This document shows, one piece after another, positions 1 through 7,421 of a stretch of 64,000 nucleotides of DNA (its first letter is position 1; each line of letters begins with the position of its first letter). Below the pieces are notes generated by a model. The model saw only the letters and a program-made list of their open reading frames with translations, made no database searches and was not told the DNA's origin. The translations under genes and the position numbers were made by a program. Source of the DNA: Methanosuratincola petrocarbonis. GTDB lineage: Archaea > Thermoproteota > Methanomethylicia > Methanomethylicales > Methanomethylicaceae. The stretch lies in the NCBI GenBank assembly GCA_030522375.1, contig CP130488.1, positions 124,001-188,000 of the forward strand, written 5' to 3'.

Positions 1-2
1 GG

Positions 3-626
3 ATCGGGTTGGTGCCCCTCAAGGGCGGAGAGGGCCTGGTCCGCCCCTCTGAATGCGACTGCGGTGGGAAAGGGTGCCCACGCTGCGAGGCGATATTGAC
101 TCTCGAGGTCGAGGCACCGGAAGACGCTTATACTGTTTACTCCGGGCGGCTCAAGCCCGAGGGCTCAGTTTTTGTTGCTAACAACGACATCCCCATAGCC
201 GTGCTGAACAAGGGTCAGAAGATCGCCTTGGAGGCGCACGCCCGGCTCGGCTCTGGAAAGGAGCACGCCAAGTGGCAGCCTGTTTCGGGCGCGGTGGTCA
301 AATACGAGCCGATTATCACGATTGACGCGAAGAAGTGCTCGCTCTCGGTTAAATGCGTCCAGGCCTGCCCGAAGAAGATACTTGTCGTCGAGGGGGGTGT
401 TCTGAAGGTCACCTCCGTCTGGGACTGCACCCTCTGCAAGGAGTGCGTGGACGCATGCCCCAATGGGGCGATTTCAGTCTCGTATAACCCTGCGAATGCG
501 ATGCTGACGCTCGAAAGCGAAGGATCGCTGTCCCCGCAGGAACTCATCTTCGCTGCTTGCGACGTTCTGAAGGATAAATTCGAGTCGATAAGGATTGCGC
601 TTGAAAATACAAAGGAGGCATCTTAA
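3..626 (+). CDS. rpoD: DNA-directed RNA polymerase subunit D (5' end cut off by window)
   Basis: Subunit D (Rpb3/alpha-like) is an assembly-platform subunit of archaeal RNA polymerase, pairing with subunit L. The visible part starts in the conserved IGLVPLK segment, so the N-terminal dimerisation part lies outside the window. It contains a cysteine loop (CDCGGKGCPRC) and a ferredoxin-like insertion with Cys at about residues 110, 116, 120 and 140, 143, 146, 150 counted from the TTG at position 9. The second motif is a full C-x2-C-x2-C-x3-CP. The first is C-x5-C-x3-CP, with Ser where the second Cys would be. It is followed directly by L18e, the usual archaeal order. Identity is secure; the type of Fe-S cluster is inferred. 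Confidence 0.95.
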   Translation: MGLVPLKGGEGLVRPSECDCGGKGCPRCEAILTLEVEAPEDAYTVYSGRLKPEGSVFVANNDIPIAVLNKGQKIALEAHARLGSGKEHAKWQPVSGAVVKYEPIITIDAKKCSLSVKCVQACPKKILVVEGGVLKVTSVWDCTLCKECVDACPNGAISVSYNPANAMLTLESEGSLSPQELIFAACDVLKDKFESIRIALENTKEAS

Positions 627-989
627 ATGAAGAGGACATTACCAACAAACCCTAAAACTAGGCGTTTGATAAGAATGCTCAGACGCGCTTCAAGGTCAAG
701 CAATGTCGGAGTATGGAGGGATCTCTCCGAACTGCTCTCCATCCCGACCAGGAAGAGGATCTCTGTAAACGTAAGCAAGATCGACAAATTCGCCAAGGAA
801 GGGGAATTCATAGCTGTGCCAGGAAAAGTGCTTGGCTTCGGGAACATCACCAAGAAAGTCGATGTCGCTGCCCTGTCTTTCAGCCCTTCGGCAAGGGAGA
901 AGATAACGAGCGCCGGAGGCAGGGCGATCTCACTCGAGGTGCTGTTGAACCTAAATCCGAGGGGAAGAGGGGTCAAGATACTGAGGTGA
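627..989 (+). CDS. rpl18e: 50S ribosomal protein L18e
   Basis: Large-subunit protein, 120 aa, the usual length. It has the conserved N-terminal basic segment (NPKTRRLIRMLRRAS) and the KVLGFG and GRGVKIL motifs of the L18e/L15 fold. The ATG lies directly after the rpoD stop, behind an aaggaggca ribosome-binding site at the end of rpoD, and its TGA forms part of the GGTGAC site used by L13. It belongs to the rpoD-L18e-L13-S9-rpoN-S2 operon. Confidence 0.95.
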   Translation: MKRTLPTNPKTRRLIRMLRRASRSSNVGVWRDLSELLSIPTRKRISVNVSKIDKFAKEGEFIAVPGKVLGFGNITKKVDVAALSFSPSAREKITSAGGRAISLEVLLNLNPRGRGVKILR

Positions 990-995
990 CACGAA

Positions 996-1433
996 TTGCC
1001 AGAGGTACTTTACATCGACGGTAGCGGACTGAGGCTCGGGAGGGCTGCCTCGAAGATAGCCAAGCATCTGATGGCGGGAGACAAGGTAGTTGTGGTCAAT
1101 GTTGACAAAATAGCGGTCTCCGGGGATCGGGACTCTGTTATGAGTAAATACGAGCGTTGGATGTCCATAAGGACGCTAAAGAACCCGGAGGAGGTCGGGA
1201 TGAAGCAGCACCGCTCCCCAGATCGCCTTTTCCACAGCGCCGTCAAGAACATGCTGCCGAAGACCCCTTCTGGGAAGGCCGCACTGAAGAGGCTGAAGGT
1301 CTTCATCGGAACCCCAGGAGAGTTCACGAATGCCCAGTTCCATACAATTGAAGAAGCACATGTCAAGAACCTGCGGGGTCCGTATATGGAGCTTGGCGAG
1401 GTATCAAAGAGTTTAGGATGGTCTGTGCAATGA
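996..1433 (+). CDS. rpl13: 50S ribosomal protein L13
   Basis: Large-subunit rRNA-binding protein, 145 aa. The N-terminus (LYIDGSGLRLGRAAS) and the LPKTPSGKAALKRLKVFIG stretch are typical of archaeal L13. The start is a TTG seven nt after L18e, preceded by a GGTGAC Shine-Dalgarno element that includes the L18e stop. It overlaps S9 by four bases (ATGA), so translation is probably coupled. Confidence 0.95.
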   Translation: MPEVLYIDGSGLRLGRAASKIAKHLMAGDKVVVVNVDKIAVSGDRDSVMSKYERWMSIRTLKNPEEVGMKQHRSPDRLFHSAVKNMLPKTPSGKAALKRLKVFIGTPGEFTNAQFHTIEEAHVKNLRGPYMELGEVSKSLGWSVQ

Positions 1434-1834
1434 GCGAGAAAGTAGTCGTTGTTAGCGGAAAAAGGAAGACTGCCATAGCAAGGGCAGTCGCCACCAAGGG
1501 GACTGGTAAGATCTACATAAACAACACCCCGATCGAAATCATGACGCCAGAGCTGGTGAGGATGAAGGTCATAGAGCCCCTTCTCGTCGCCGGGGCAGAG
1601 TATGCCAATGCGATAGACATCGACGTTAAGGTAGAGGGCGGCGGTGTGATGGGACAGGCGGAGGCGGCCAGGGTCGTAATAGCAAACTCCTTGGCTGAGA
1701 TATTCGGCGAGTCTCTCAAGGGCAAGCTGATGGCCTACGACAGGAGGATGCTGGTCGAGGATCCCAGGAGGACCGAGCCGAAGAAGTTCGGCGGCTACAG
1801 CGCCCGAAGAAGGAAGCAGAAGTCTTACAGATAA
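1430..1834 (+). CDS. rps9: 30S ribosomal protein S9
   Basis: Small-subunit head protein whose C-terminal tail reaches the P-site tRNA. It is 134 aa from the ATG at 1430. An ATG at 1418 is also in frame, but MSEKVVVVSGKRKTAIARA matches the family start and makes the ATGA overlap with L13. The C-terminus ends GGYSARRRKQKSYR, the basic tail of archaeal/eukaryotic S9/S16. Confidence 0.95.
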   Translation: MSEKVVVVSGKRKTAIARAVATKGTGKIYINNTPIEIMTPELVRMKVIEPLLVAGAEYANAIDIDVKVEGGGVMGQAEAARVVIANSLAEIFGESLKGKLMAYDRRMLVEDPRRTEPKKFGGYSARRRKQKSYR

Positions 1835-1843
1835 GGTGTCGTT

Positions 1844-2059
1844 ATGATAATCCCTGTCCGGTGCTTCACATGCGGCAAGGTCATTGCCGACAAATGGGAG
1901 GCGTTCAATGAGCGAGTGGGGAAGGGCGAGAACCCTGCCAGGGTGTTGGACTCTATGGGGATCGAGAGGTACTGCTGCAGGCGCATCTTCCTCTCACATG
2001 TGGACCTCGTCGGCGAATCGCTCAAGTTCTCGGTGACGGACAAGGAAGGAAAAATATAA
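1844..2059 (+). CDS. rpoN: RNA polymerase subunit N (Rpb10)
   Basis: Small zinc-binding RNA polymerase subunit, 71 aa, that helps anchor the D/L platform. The start MIIPVRCFTCGK and the RYCCRRIFL motif give the C-x2-C...C-C zinc site of Rpb10. It follows S9 by nine nt. Its final codons are AT-rich and contain the TATA box of the next gene, S2. RpoK and enolase, which often follow in other archaea, are absent here. Confidence 0.95.
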   Translation: MIIPVRCFTCGKVIADKWEAFNERVGKGENPARVLDSMGIERYCCRRIFLSHVDLVGESLKFSVTDKEGKI

Positions 2060-2062
2060 AAG
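2053..2062 (+). promoter_or_regulatory. TATA box for S2 operon
   Basis: AATATAAAAG lies across the end of rpoN, about 45 nt before the S2 ATG, and would start transcription near 2080-2088. It suggests the S2-MEMO-isoprenoid genes have their own promoter. Confidence 0.6.
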
Positions 2063-2105
2063 CTCTTATCGTTTTCACAGATTTGCACCATTGGGGAGTA
2101 ATTGC

Positions 2106-2762
2106 ATGGCGACTATTGAAGCTGCTGACCTGTTGTTGCCGCTTGAAGTATACCTTGCGGCTGGGATACATATCGGTACTCATGTTAAGACCAACGATAT
2201 GCGCCCCTTCATATACCGTGTCAGGCCCGACGGTCTTTACGTCTTGGATGTCAGGAAGACAGATGAGCGCATCCGGGTCGCCTCAAGGTTCATAGCAAAG
2301 TTCGCGCCCGAGACTGTCTACGCAACTTCGGCGAGGCAGTATGGGTTCAAGCCGGTTGAGAAATTCTCCTCCATGATTGGGGGGAAGAGTCTGACCGGGC
2401 GGTTCATACCTGGCACGTTCACAAACCCTAAGCTCTCCAACTACTGCGAGCCGAAGCTGCTCGTCGTGACCGACCCCAGGGCGGACTGGCAGGCAATGGT
2501 CGAGGCTGCAGAAGTGGGCATACCTGTGGTCGGCCTCTGTGACACTGACAACAGGGCCCAATTGATGGACCTGGTGATTCCGATCAACAACAAGGGGAGG
2601 AAATCCATAGCCCTCGCATACTGGCTTCTGACCAGGCAGGTGCTCCGGGAGAGGGGCGCCCTGGGTCCGACCGAAGACCTCCCTGCGACAATCGACGACT
2701 TCGAGTCGAAGGTACTCGTCGCAGAGGAGGAGTATGGGGGAGACTACAGTCTTGAGGGATAG
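2106..2762 (+). CDS. rps2: 30S ribosomal protein S2
   Basis: Small-subunit protein related to eukaryotic Sa/p40, 218 aa. The ATG at 2106 gives MATIEAADLLLPLEVYLAAG, the archaeal S2 start with the GIHIGTHVKTNDM motif following. A TTG at 2091 is also in frame but has no family support. The segment VVTDPRADWQAMVEAAEVGIPVVGLCDTD is the conserved core. The C-terminus (EEEYGGDYSLEG) is acidic. It overlaps the MEMO gene. Confidence 0.95.
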   Translation: MATIEAADLLLPLEVYLAAGIHIGTHVKTNDMRPFIYRVRPDGLYVLDVRKTDERIRVASRFIAKFAPETVYATSARQYGFKPVEKFSSMIGGKSLTGRFIPGTFTNPKLSNYCEPKLLVVTDPRADWQAMVEAAEVGIPVVGLCDTDNRAQLMDLVIPINNKGRKSIALAYWLLTRQVLRERGALGPTEDLPATIDDFESKVLVAEEEYGGDYSLEG

Positions 2763-3600
2763 ACCCCCCTCAGTCTCCGGCTCTTTTTATGAATCTGATC
2801 CTGTTGCCCTCGAATCGCGGATAAAATGGTGCTTCCTGCATAAGGTTGGCCCCGGCAGGCTGCCATCAAAGCCTACTTGCGCCGAGAGGAAGATCTGCGC
2901 ACTCATCTCTCCGCATGCCGGCTACATCTATTCAGGTCCGGTCGCCGCCCACGGCTTCTACGAGGTTTCGAAAGAGCCGCCACCCGAGACGGTCGTCCTC
3001 ATCGGGCCTAACCATACCGGCATGGGTGCCGCGGTCTCAGTCTGGGAAGGGGGGGATTGGCTGACCCCGCTCGGGCGAGTCAGGGTCGACACAGAGGTCT
3101 CGCGATCAATAATGAGGTCTGGGGCAGCAGAGCCCGACTCGGACGCTCACGAATACGAACATTCCGTTGAAGTTCAGATCCCATTCCTCCAGTATGTCTT
3201 CGGATCCTCCTTCCGGATCGTTCCGATCTGCATGATGCTCCAAGACTTCGAGACCTCGAGGGAGCTCGGGGAAGCAATCGCCGCTGCCGTCAAGGGAAGA
3301 TCAGCCCTGCTCATAGCGAGCACAGACTTTTCGCACTATGTGCCTTACAAATCCGCATACGACCGGGATTCGCTCGTGATTGGGGAGATCCTCGCAATGA
3401 ACCCCAAGGGGGTGGATGAGGTCGTGAGGAGCAAAGAGATCACGATGTGCGGTCCTGGTCCCGTGATGGCTATCATGACCGCTTCACTTACACTCGGGGC
3501 AGACCGCTGCAGAAAGCTCTGCTACGCAACCTCGGGCGACACCTCAGGACCCAAGGGCGATGTCGTGGGCTACGGGTCCTTCTCGATCGAGTTCAAGTAG
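2752..3600 (+). CDS. MEMO family protein
   Basis: MEMO proteins share the fold of class III extradiol dioxygenases; their role in archaea is not settled. Visible motifs are SGSFYESDP at the N-terminus, SPHAGYIYSGPVAAHGF, VLIGPNHTG, ASTDFSHYVPY and CGPGPVMAIM, including the histidines and cysteine that line the putative metal pocket. The TTG at 2752 gives the family-like short N-terminus (RDRPPSVSGSFYE). An ATG at 2734 would add six residues. It overlaps the end of S2 and precedes the isoprenoid genes, a neighbourhood common in archaea. About 280 aa, normal length. Confidence 0.85.
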   Translation: MRDRPPSVSGSFYESDPVALESRIKWCFLHKVGPGRLPSKPTCAERKICALISPHAGYIYSGPVAAHGFYEVSKEPPPETVVLIGPNHTGMGAAVSVWEGGDWLTPLGRVRVDTEVSRSIMRSGAAEPDSDAHEYEHSVEVQIPFLQYVFGSSFRIVPICMMLQDFETSRELGEAIAAAVKGRSALLIASTDFSHYVPYKSAYDRDSLVIGEILAMNPKGVDEVVRSKEITMCGPGPVMAIMTASLTLGADRCRKLCYATSGDTSGPKGDVVGYGSFSIEFK

Positions 3601-3679
3601 GGCGAGTAACTCAGGTCAGGTAAAATCAGGTCAAAAATGCGGGCGAAAGCCTTAATCCGACCGGGTGGTTAGGTCTACT

Positions 3680-4510
3680 ATGGATGCGATCAAGCTTGAT
3701 GTCCCATTCACAGTCCCGCTCCTCGGGGAGGCATTTGTGGAGGCAGGCACCCCCCTGCTCACTGCGGCCCTGGGCTTCTCTTGGCGCGTGACTGTCAAGA
3801 AGTCCGACTCTCAGAATCTCTCCATTCCGATAAGCTCTCCACACCTCAAAAAAATGCTGTCAAAGTTCCTTGCCTCTCAGGGGCTCGACGGCTATTACTC
3901 GATATCCGGCCCGCATGAGGGCGGGCCTGACCAGGACTTCGTGAATGCGGCAGCCCTGCTGTACCTCACCGAGTGCGACGCAATTGAGGAGAATCTCCCC
4001 CAGCTCCTGAAGAAGGCGGGCCCATGGGACTTTGTGACCGTGGCGAGGGCTCTTACCTCCCTGTCGGGAGGGGTCGTCGCAAGCAGGCAGGGCGAGGGCT
4101 TCCTTTCGATCGAGTCGACCGCCTCTGGTCCGATCTGCCTGAGGATCCTCCCGGGGAGGCGCCTCGATGAAACCCCTGTATCTAAGTTCTCGAAGGATTT
4201 CCCAGCACTCTCTGACCCGATGTGGCACCTCTTGGCGCACCTGGTCCTAGAGGGCATCAATGCTATCCAGAGGGGCGACCTGGCTGCCTTAGGCAGGGCA
4301 TTTTCCCTAGAAGCCTCCCTGCTGTACGCGACTGGGCAGATAGCATTGTCCGACCTGCAAAGGGTCTCGGAAATACCCTCCCTTGGCAGCAAGATCATTG
4401 TCTCCCCCACACTTGTGGCAGACGTTGCGATCCCTGCAGGTGGTGCTTTGCCCGAGGACTTCCAGGTCGTGCGTCTCTCCTACGAAGGGGTGAAAGAGAT
4501 TGAAGGCTGA
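3680..4510 (+). CDS. degenerate GHMP-kinase-like protein in the mevalonate kinase position
   Basis: 276 aa, between MEMO and isopentenyl phosphate kinase, where archaea usually carry mevalonate kinase. The N-terminus (VPFTVPLLGEAFVEAGTPL) aligns with APGKVILFGEHAVVYGEPAL of that family. The segments around SLSGGVVASRQGEG, IQRGDLAALGRAFS and SLGSKIIVSP match later family blocks in order. The catalytic parts are gone. The ATP loop (P-x-G-x-GLGSSAA) reads HEGGPDQDFVNAA, the catalytic Asp region has no Asp, and the GAGGGG loop reads SPTLVADVAIP. The frame is intact and the length normal, so it looks like a maintained pseudo-kinase rather than a decaying gene. The ATG at 3680 is preferred over a GTG at 3665. 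Confidence 0.6.
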   Translation: MDAIKLDVPFTVPLLGEAFVEAGTPLLTAALGFSWRVTVKKSDSQNLSIPISSPHLKKMLSKFLASQGLDGYYSISGPHEGGPDQDFVNAAALLYLTECDAIEENLPQLLKKAGPWDFVTVARALTSLSGGVVASRQGEGFLSIESTASGPICLRILPGRRLDETPVSKFSKDFPALSDPMWHLLAHLVLEGINAIQRGDLAALGRAFSLEASLLYATGQIALSDLQRVSEIPSLGSKIIVSPTLVADVAIPAGGALPEDFQVVRLSYEGVKEIEG

Positions 4511-5270
4511 CTTGGTGATCAAGCTGGGCGGTAGCGCGATCACGCAAAAGGACACGCCATATACCCCTAACTTGGATGTGATAGATCGGATCGCGCAGGA
4601 GTTCTCCTCTTCCTGGGGAGGGATGCGTGTCCTGCTCGTCCACGGCGGGGGCTCATACGGGCACCATGCCGCAATAAAATACATTGACGGGAGCGGTAAA
4701 TTGCGGAGCCCAAGCGGGATCGCTGAGACCAGGCATGCAATGCACCGCTTAACTTCCCTGCTCGCCGATTCGTTCCTGGAGAAGGGGGTGCCCTTCTTTG
4801 CCATCGCCCCCTCCGCCTGCTTCTTCGAAGAAGGGGGCAGCAAGCCAAGTCTGGAACACTCCATCCGGCCGGTCGAGCTGGCACTTTCTGCAGGACTCCT
4901 CCCCTCGTTGGGAGGGGACGTCATCCTCTCGAGCCAGGGGCATGGGCGGATCCTATCGGGTGACACAATAGCGCGAATCCTGGCACTTGCCAGCTCGGCG
5001 AAGCTCCTGGCATTCGGGACCGATGTCGATGGGTACCTCGAAGGCGGAAAGCCTCTCGGGAGAATAGGTCGCGGGAAGCTCAAAGAGATCATTGCTGCTG
5101 CCAAAGGCAGGAGTAACGATGTGACTGGCGGGATGGCGGGCAAGCTCGGCGAGATCGACAAATACCTCTCATCAGGGGGGAACAGGGCGCTCATCTTCAA
5201 CGCGACCCGCCCTGGTGCCGTCGCGCGCTTACTTCGCGGCGAAGAAATAGAAGGGACATATATAGATTGA
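4500..5270 (+). CDS. ipk: isopentenyl phosphate kinase
   Basis: Amino acid kinase-fold enzyme that phosphorylates isopentenyl phosphate to IPP in the archaeal mevalonate pathways. 256 aa. KLGGSAITQK (residues 8-17) is the nucleotide loop and HGGGSYGHHAA (48-58) carries the family's catalytic His. GTDVDGYLE and DVTGGMAGKLGE are the late conserved blocks. It starts at a TTG that overlaps the upstream GHMP-like gene by 11 nt. All visible motifs are intact, unlike its neighbour. Confidence 0.92.
   Translation: MKADLVIKLGGSAITQKDTPYTPNLDVIDRIAQEFSSSWGGMRVLLVHGGGSYGHHAAIKYIDGSGKLRSPSGIAETRHAMHRLTSLLADSFLEKGVPFFAIAPSACFFEEGGSKPSLEHSIRPVELALSAGLLPSLGGDVILSSQGHGRILSGDTIARILALASSAKLLAFGTDVDGYLEGGKPLGRIGRGKLKEIIAAAKGRSNDVTGGMAGKLGEIDKYLSSGGNRALIFNATRPGAVARLLRGEEIEGTYID
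5257..5266 (+). promoter_or_regulatory. possible internal TATA box upstream of fni
   Basis: ACATATATAG lies at the very end of the isopentenyl phosphate kinase gene, about 40 nt before fni. It could give the last two isoprenoid genes their own transcript. Confidence 0.4.
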
Positions 5271-5304
5271 ATCAGAATGAAGAGATGTCAAAAGGCGTTA
5301 AGAT

Positions 5305-6387
5305 ATGATCTCTGACAGGAAGCTGAAGCACCTCGAGATATGCAGGGATATGGATGTCGGGCCCAGGCGGAAGACCACGCACCTGGAGGATGTCGAGCTC
5401 GTCCACCTTGCAACGCCAGAACTCGACCTCTCGGACATCGACCTCTCAACGGTCTTCCTCGGGAAGCGGATCTCAGCGCCGCTTATCATCTCGGCAATGA
5501 CAGGGGGCCACCCCTCAACGAAGAAGCTCAACGAGAGCCTCGCCAAGGCTGCCTCTGAGCTCGGGCTGGGGATCTGCGTAGGTAGCCAGAGGGCAGCCCT
5601 CGAGGATCCCTCGCAGGAAGACACGTTCCGTGTCGTTAGAGAGGTGTCTGGCGAGATGCTCGTGATAGCAAACATTGGGGCTGCCCAGCTTCTCTGCCCC
5701 GAGCGCCTCTCCCTCGCCAAGAGGGCTGTCTCGATGATCGGTGCCGATGCCATCGCCGTGCACCTGAACCCGCTCCAAGAGCTCGTCCAGCCGATGGGGG
5801 ACACTAGGTACCGCGGCGTCTTGAGTGCTGTACGCGATCTTGCAAGCGATCTGGGGGTGCCGATTGTAGCCAAGGAGACCGGCTGCGGCATATCAAGGGA
5901 GATTGCAAGTAAGCTCTTGGAGTCCGGCGTCTCCGCCATTGAGGTTTCCGGCGCAGGGGGCACCAGCTGGGCTGCGGTCGAGTACTACAACGCGCAGAGC
6001 AAGGGTGAGCGATCGAAGGCGGAAGTGGCCGAAACCTTCTGGGACTGGGGCATCCCCACCGCGATGAGCATATGCGAGATCCGGTCGCTCAAAAAATCAG
6101 TAGCCATAATCGCCTCAGGTGGCATAAGGAACGGTCTGGATATCGCGAAGTCAATAGCCTTGGGTGCTGACCTTGCCGGAGTGGCCAGGGAGCTCCTCAT
6201 ACCGGCATTCAAAGGTCACCGGGAGGTGGCTGCGAGGCTGGAAAGGATGATCCACGAACTGAAGGCAGCAGCCCTCCTGACAGGCTCTCGCGACATCAGA
6301 TCGCTCAAATCGGTCCCCATCGTGCTGAGCGGGGGGCTTTTAAACTGGATAATGCAGAGAGGGCTTGGTGCTTTAAAAAATGATTGA
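5305..6387 (+). CDS. fni: isopentenyl-diphosphate delta-isomerase, type 2
   Basis: FMN-dependent enzyme that interconverts IPP and DMAPP, the starter for prenyl chain growth. 360 aa, normal for the family. MISDRKLKHLEICRD at the start, SAPLIISAMTGGH, QLLCPERLSLAKRAV, IAVHLNPLQELVQP, VAKETGCGIS and ASGGIRNGLDIAKSIALGAD trace the TIM barrel and flavin site. It overlaps idsA by eight nt. This organism thus uses the type 2 rather than the Nudix-type isomerase, as most archaea do. Confidence 0.95.
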   Translation: MISDRKLKHLEICRDMDVGPRRKTTHLEDVELVHLATPELDLSDIDLSTVFLGKRISAPLIISAMTGGHPSTKKLNESLAKAASELGLGICVGSQRAALEDPSQEDTFRVVREVSGEMLVIANIGAAQLLCPERLSLAKRAVSMIGADAIAVHLNPLQELVQPMGDTRYRGVLSAVRDLASDLGVPIVAKETGCGISREIASKLLESGVSAIEVSGAGGTSWAAVEYYNAQSKGERSKAEVAETFWDWGIPTAMSICEIRSLKKSVAIIASGGIRNGLDIAKSIALGADLAGVARELLIPAFKGHREVAARLERMIHELKAAALLTGSRDIRSLKSVPIVLSGGLLNWIMQRGLGALKND

Positions 6388-7345
6388 GACAGAGATGGCT
6401 TCGGTAGCCCGGGAAGTGGGGGCTTTCATAGATTCGATGCTCGGCAGGAAAGACGCCCTGTTCAGATCCGCACACCACCTCCCGTCCCACGGCGGTAAGA
6501 GGATGCGCCCTTACCTCGTCGTGAAGTCCTGCGAGGCAGTGGGCGGTGAACGGGGAGCTGCGATTGGACCTGCGGCTGCGGTCGAGCTTCTCCACAACTT
6601 CACGCTAGTCCATGATGACATAATGGACAACGACACGATGCGCCGAGGCGTACCTACGGTCCACGTGATCTGGGGGATCCCTACTGCGATACTCGCTGGC
6701 GATCTCCTCTTCGCGGAGGCGTTCCAAGCAATACTGAGGAGCACGCTCGACGACAGAAAGGCGAGGGCAGCAGCCTCTGCGCTCGCAGATGCCACGGTGA
6801 GGCTTTCGATAGGTCAGTTCCAGGACATGTCCTTCGAGGAGAGGGAAGAAATAACCGAGGGAGAGTACTTGGAGATGATCTCCGGCAAGACTGCTGCGCT
6901 CTTCCAGGCTTGCGCCGAGATTGGGGCGATCGTTGGAGGGGGCAGCGAGGATGGCATCGCGAAACTCGGGGCATACGGATGGAACCTCGGCATGGCCTTC
7001 CAGATATTCGACGATTACTTGGGAATCACTTCGAATGAGGAAGAGCTCGGGAAGCCGATTGGGAACGATCTGAGAGAGGGTAAAAAGACGCTTATAGTGA
7101 TCAGGGGGATGCAGACCCCGTCTAGGGGTATGATAAAATCCCTCCTCGGGAACAAAAATGCGTCCCAGGCAGAACTGGCGAGCCTCATTTCCTCGCTTGA
7201 GGGCGACGGCGTCTTAGACTACGTCCGGGGGAAAGCCTTGGGGTATGTCGAAGAGGCGAAGAAGGCCCTCTCCTCCCTGCCGGACTCTGAGCCAAAGAAG
7301 TCCTTGACTCAGCTCGTCGAATTCGCGGTAATGCGCAAGAAGTGA
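6380..7345 (+). CDS. idsA: geranylgeranyl diphosphate synthase
   Basis: Prenyltransferase that builds the C20 (or shorter) chains for ether lipids. 321 aa, starting at an ATG within the end of fni. The first Asp-rich motif is DDIMDND (about 79-85), followed by TMRRG; the second is DDYLG (about 211-215). A Phe sits five residues before the first motif (FTLVHDD), as in type I archaeal GGPP synthases, so C20 is the likely product. It ends the MEMO-ipk-fni-idsA block. Confidence 0.92.
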   Translation: MIETEMASVAREVGAFIDSMLGRKDALFRSAHHLPSHGGKRMRPYLVVKSCEAVGGERGAAIGPAAAVELLHNFTLVHDDIMDNDTMRRGVPTVHVIWGIPTAILAGDLLFAEAFQAILRSTLDDRKARAAASALADATVRLSIGQFQDMSFEEREEITEGEYLEMISGKTAALFQACAEIGAIVGGGSEDGIAKLGAYGWNLGMAFQIFDDYLGITSNEEELGKPIGNDLREGKKTLIVIRGMQTPSRGMIKSLLGNKNASQAELASLISSLEGDGVLDYVRGKALGYVEEAKKALSSLPDSEPKKSLTQLVEFAVMRKK

Positions 7346-7421
7346 GGCAGGGGCAGAAGGTACAACAAAAAGATAAGTGCTCCCTCGCACAATTGTTTCT
7401 CCCATACCAGTGGTGATCCAG

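Noticed and set aside
3601..3679. Regulatory RNA in the gap before the GHMP-like gene, from the repeated tcaggtaaaatcaggtcaaa
   Set aside because: Short partial repeat only (tcaggt... three times) with no stem or T-run.
4307..5200. 297-codon antisense ORF opposite isopentenyl phosphate kinase
   Set aside because: It is opposite a well-conserved enzyme, has no family resemblance and no promoter; long antisense frames are common in GC-rich DNA.
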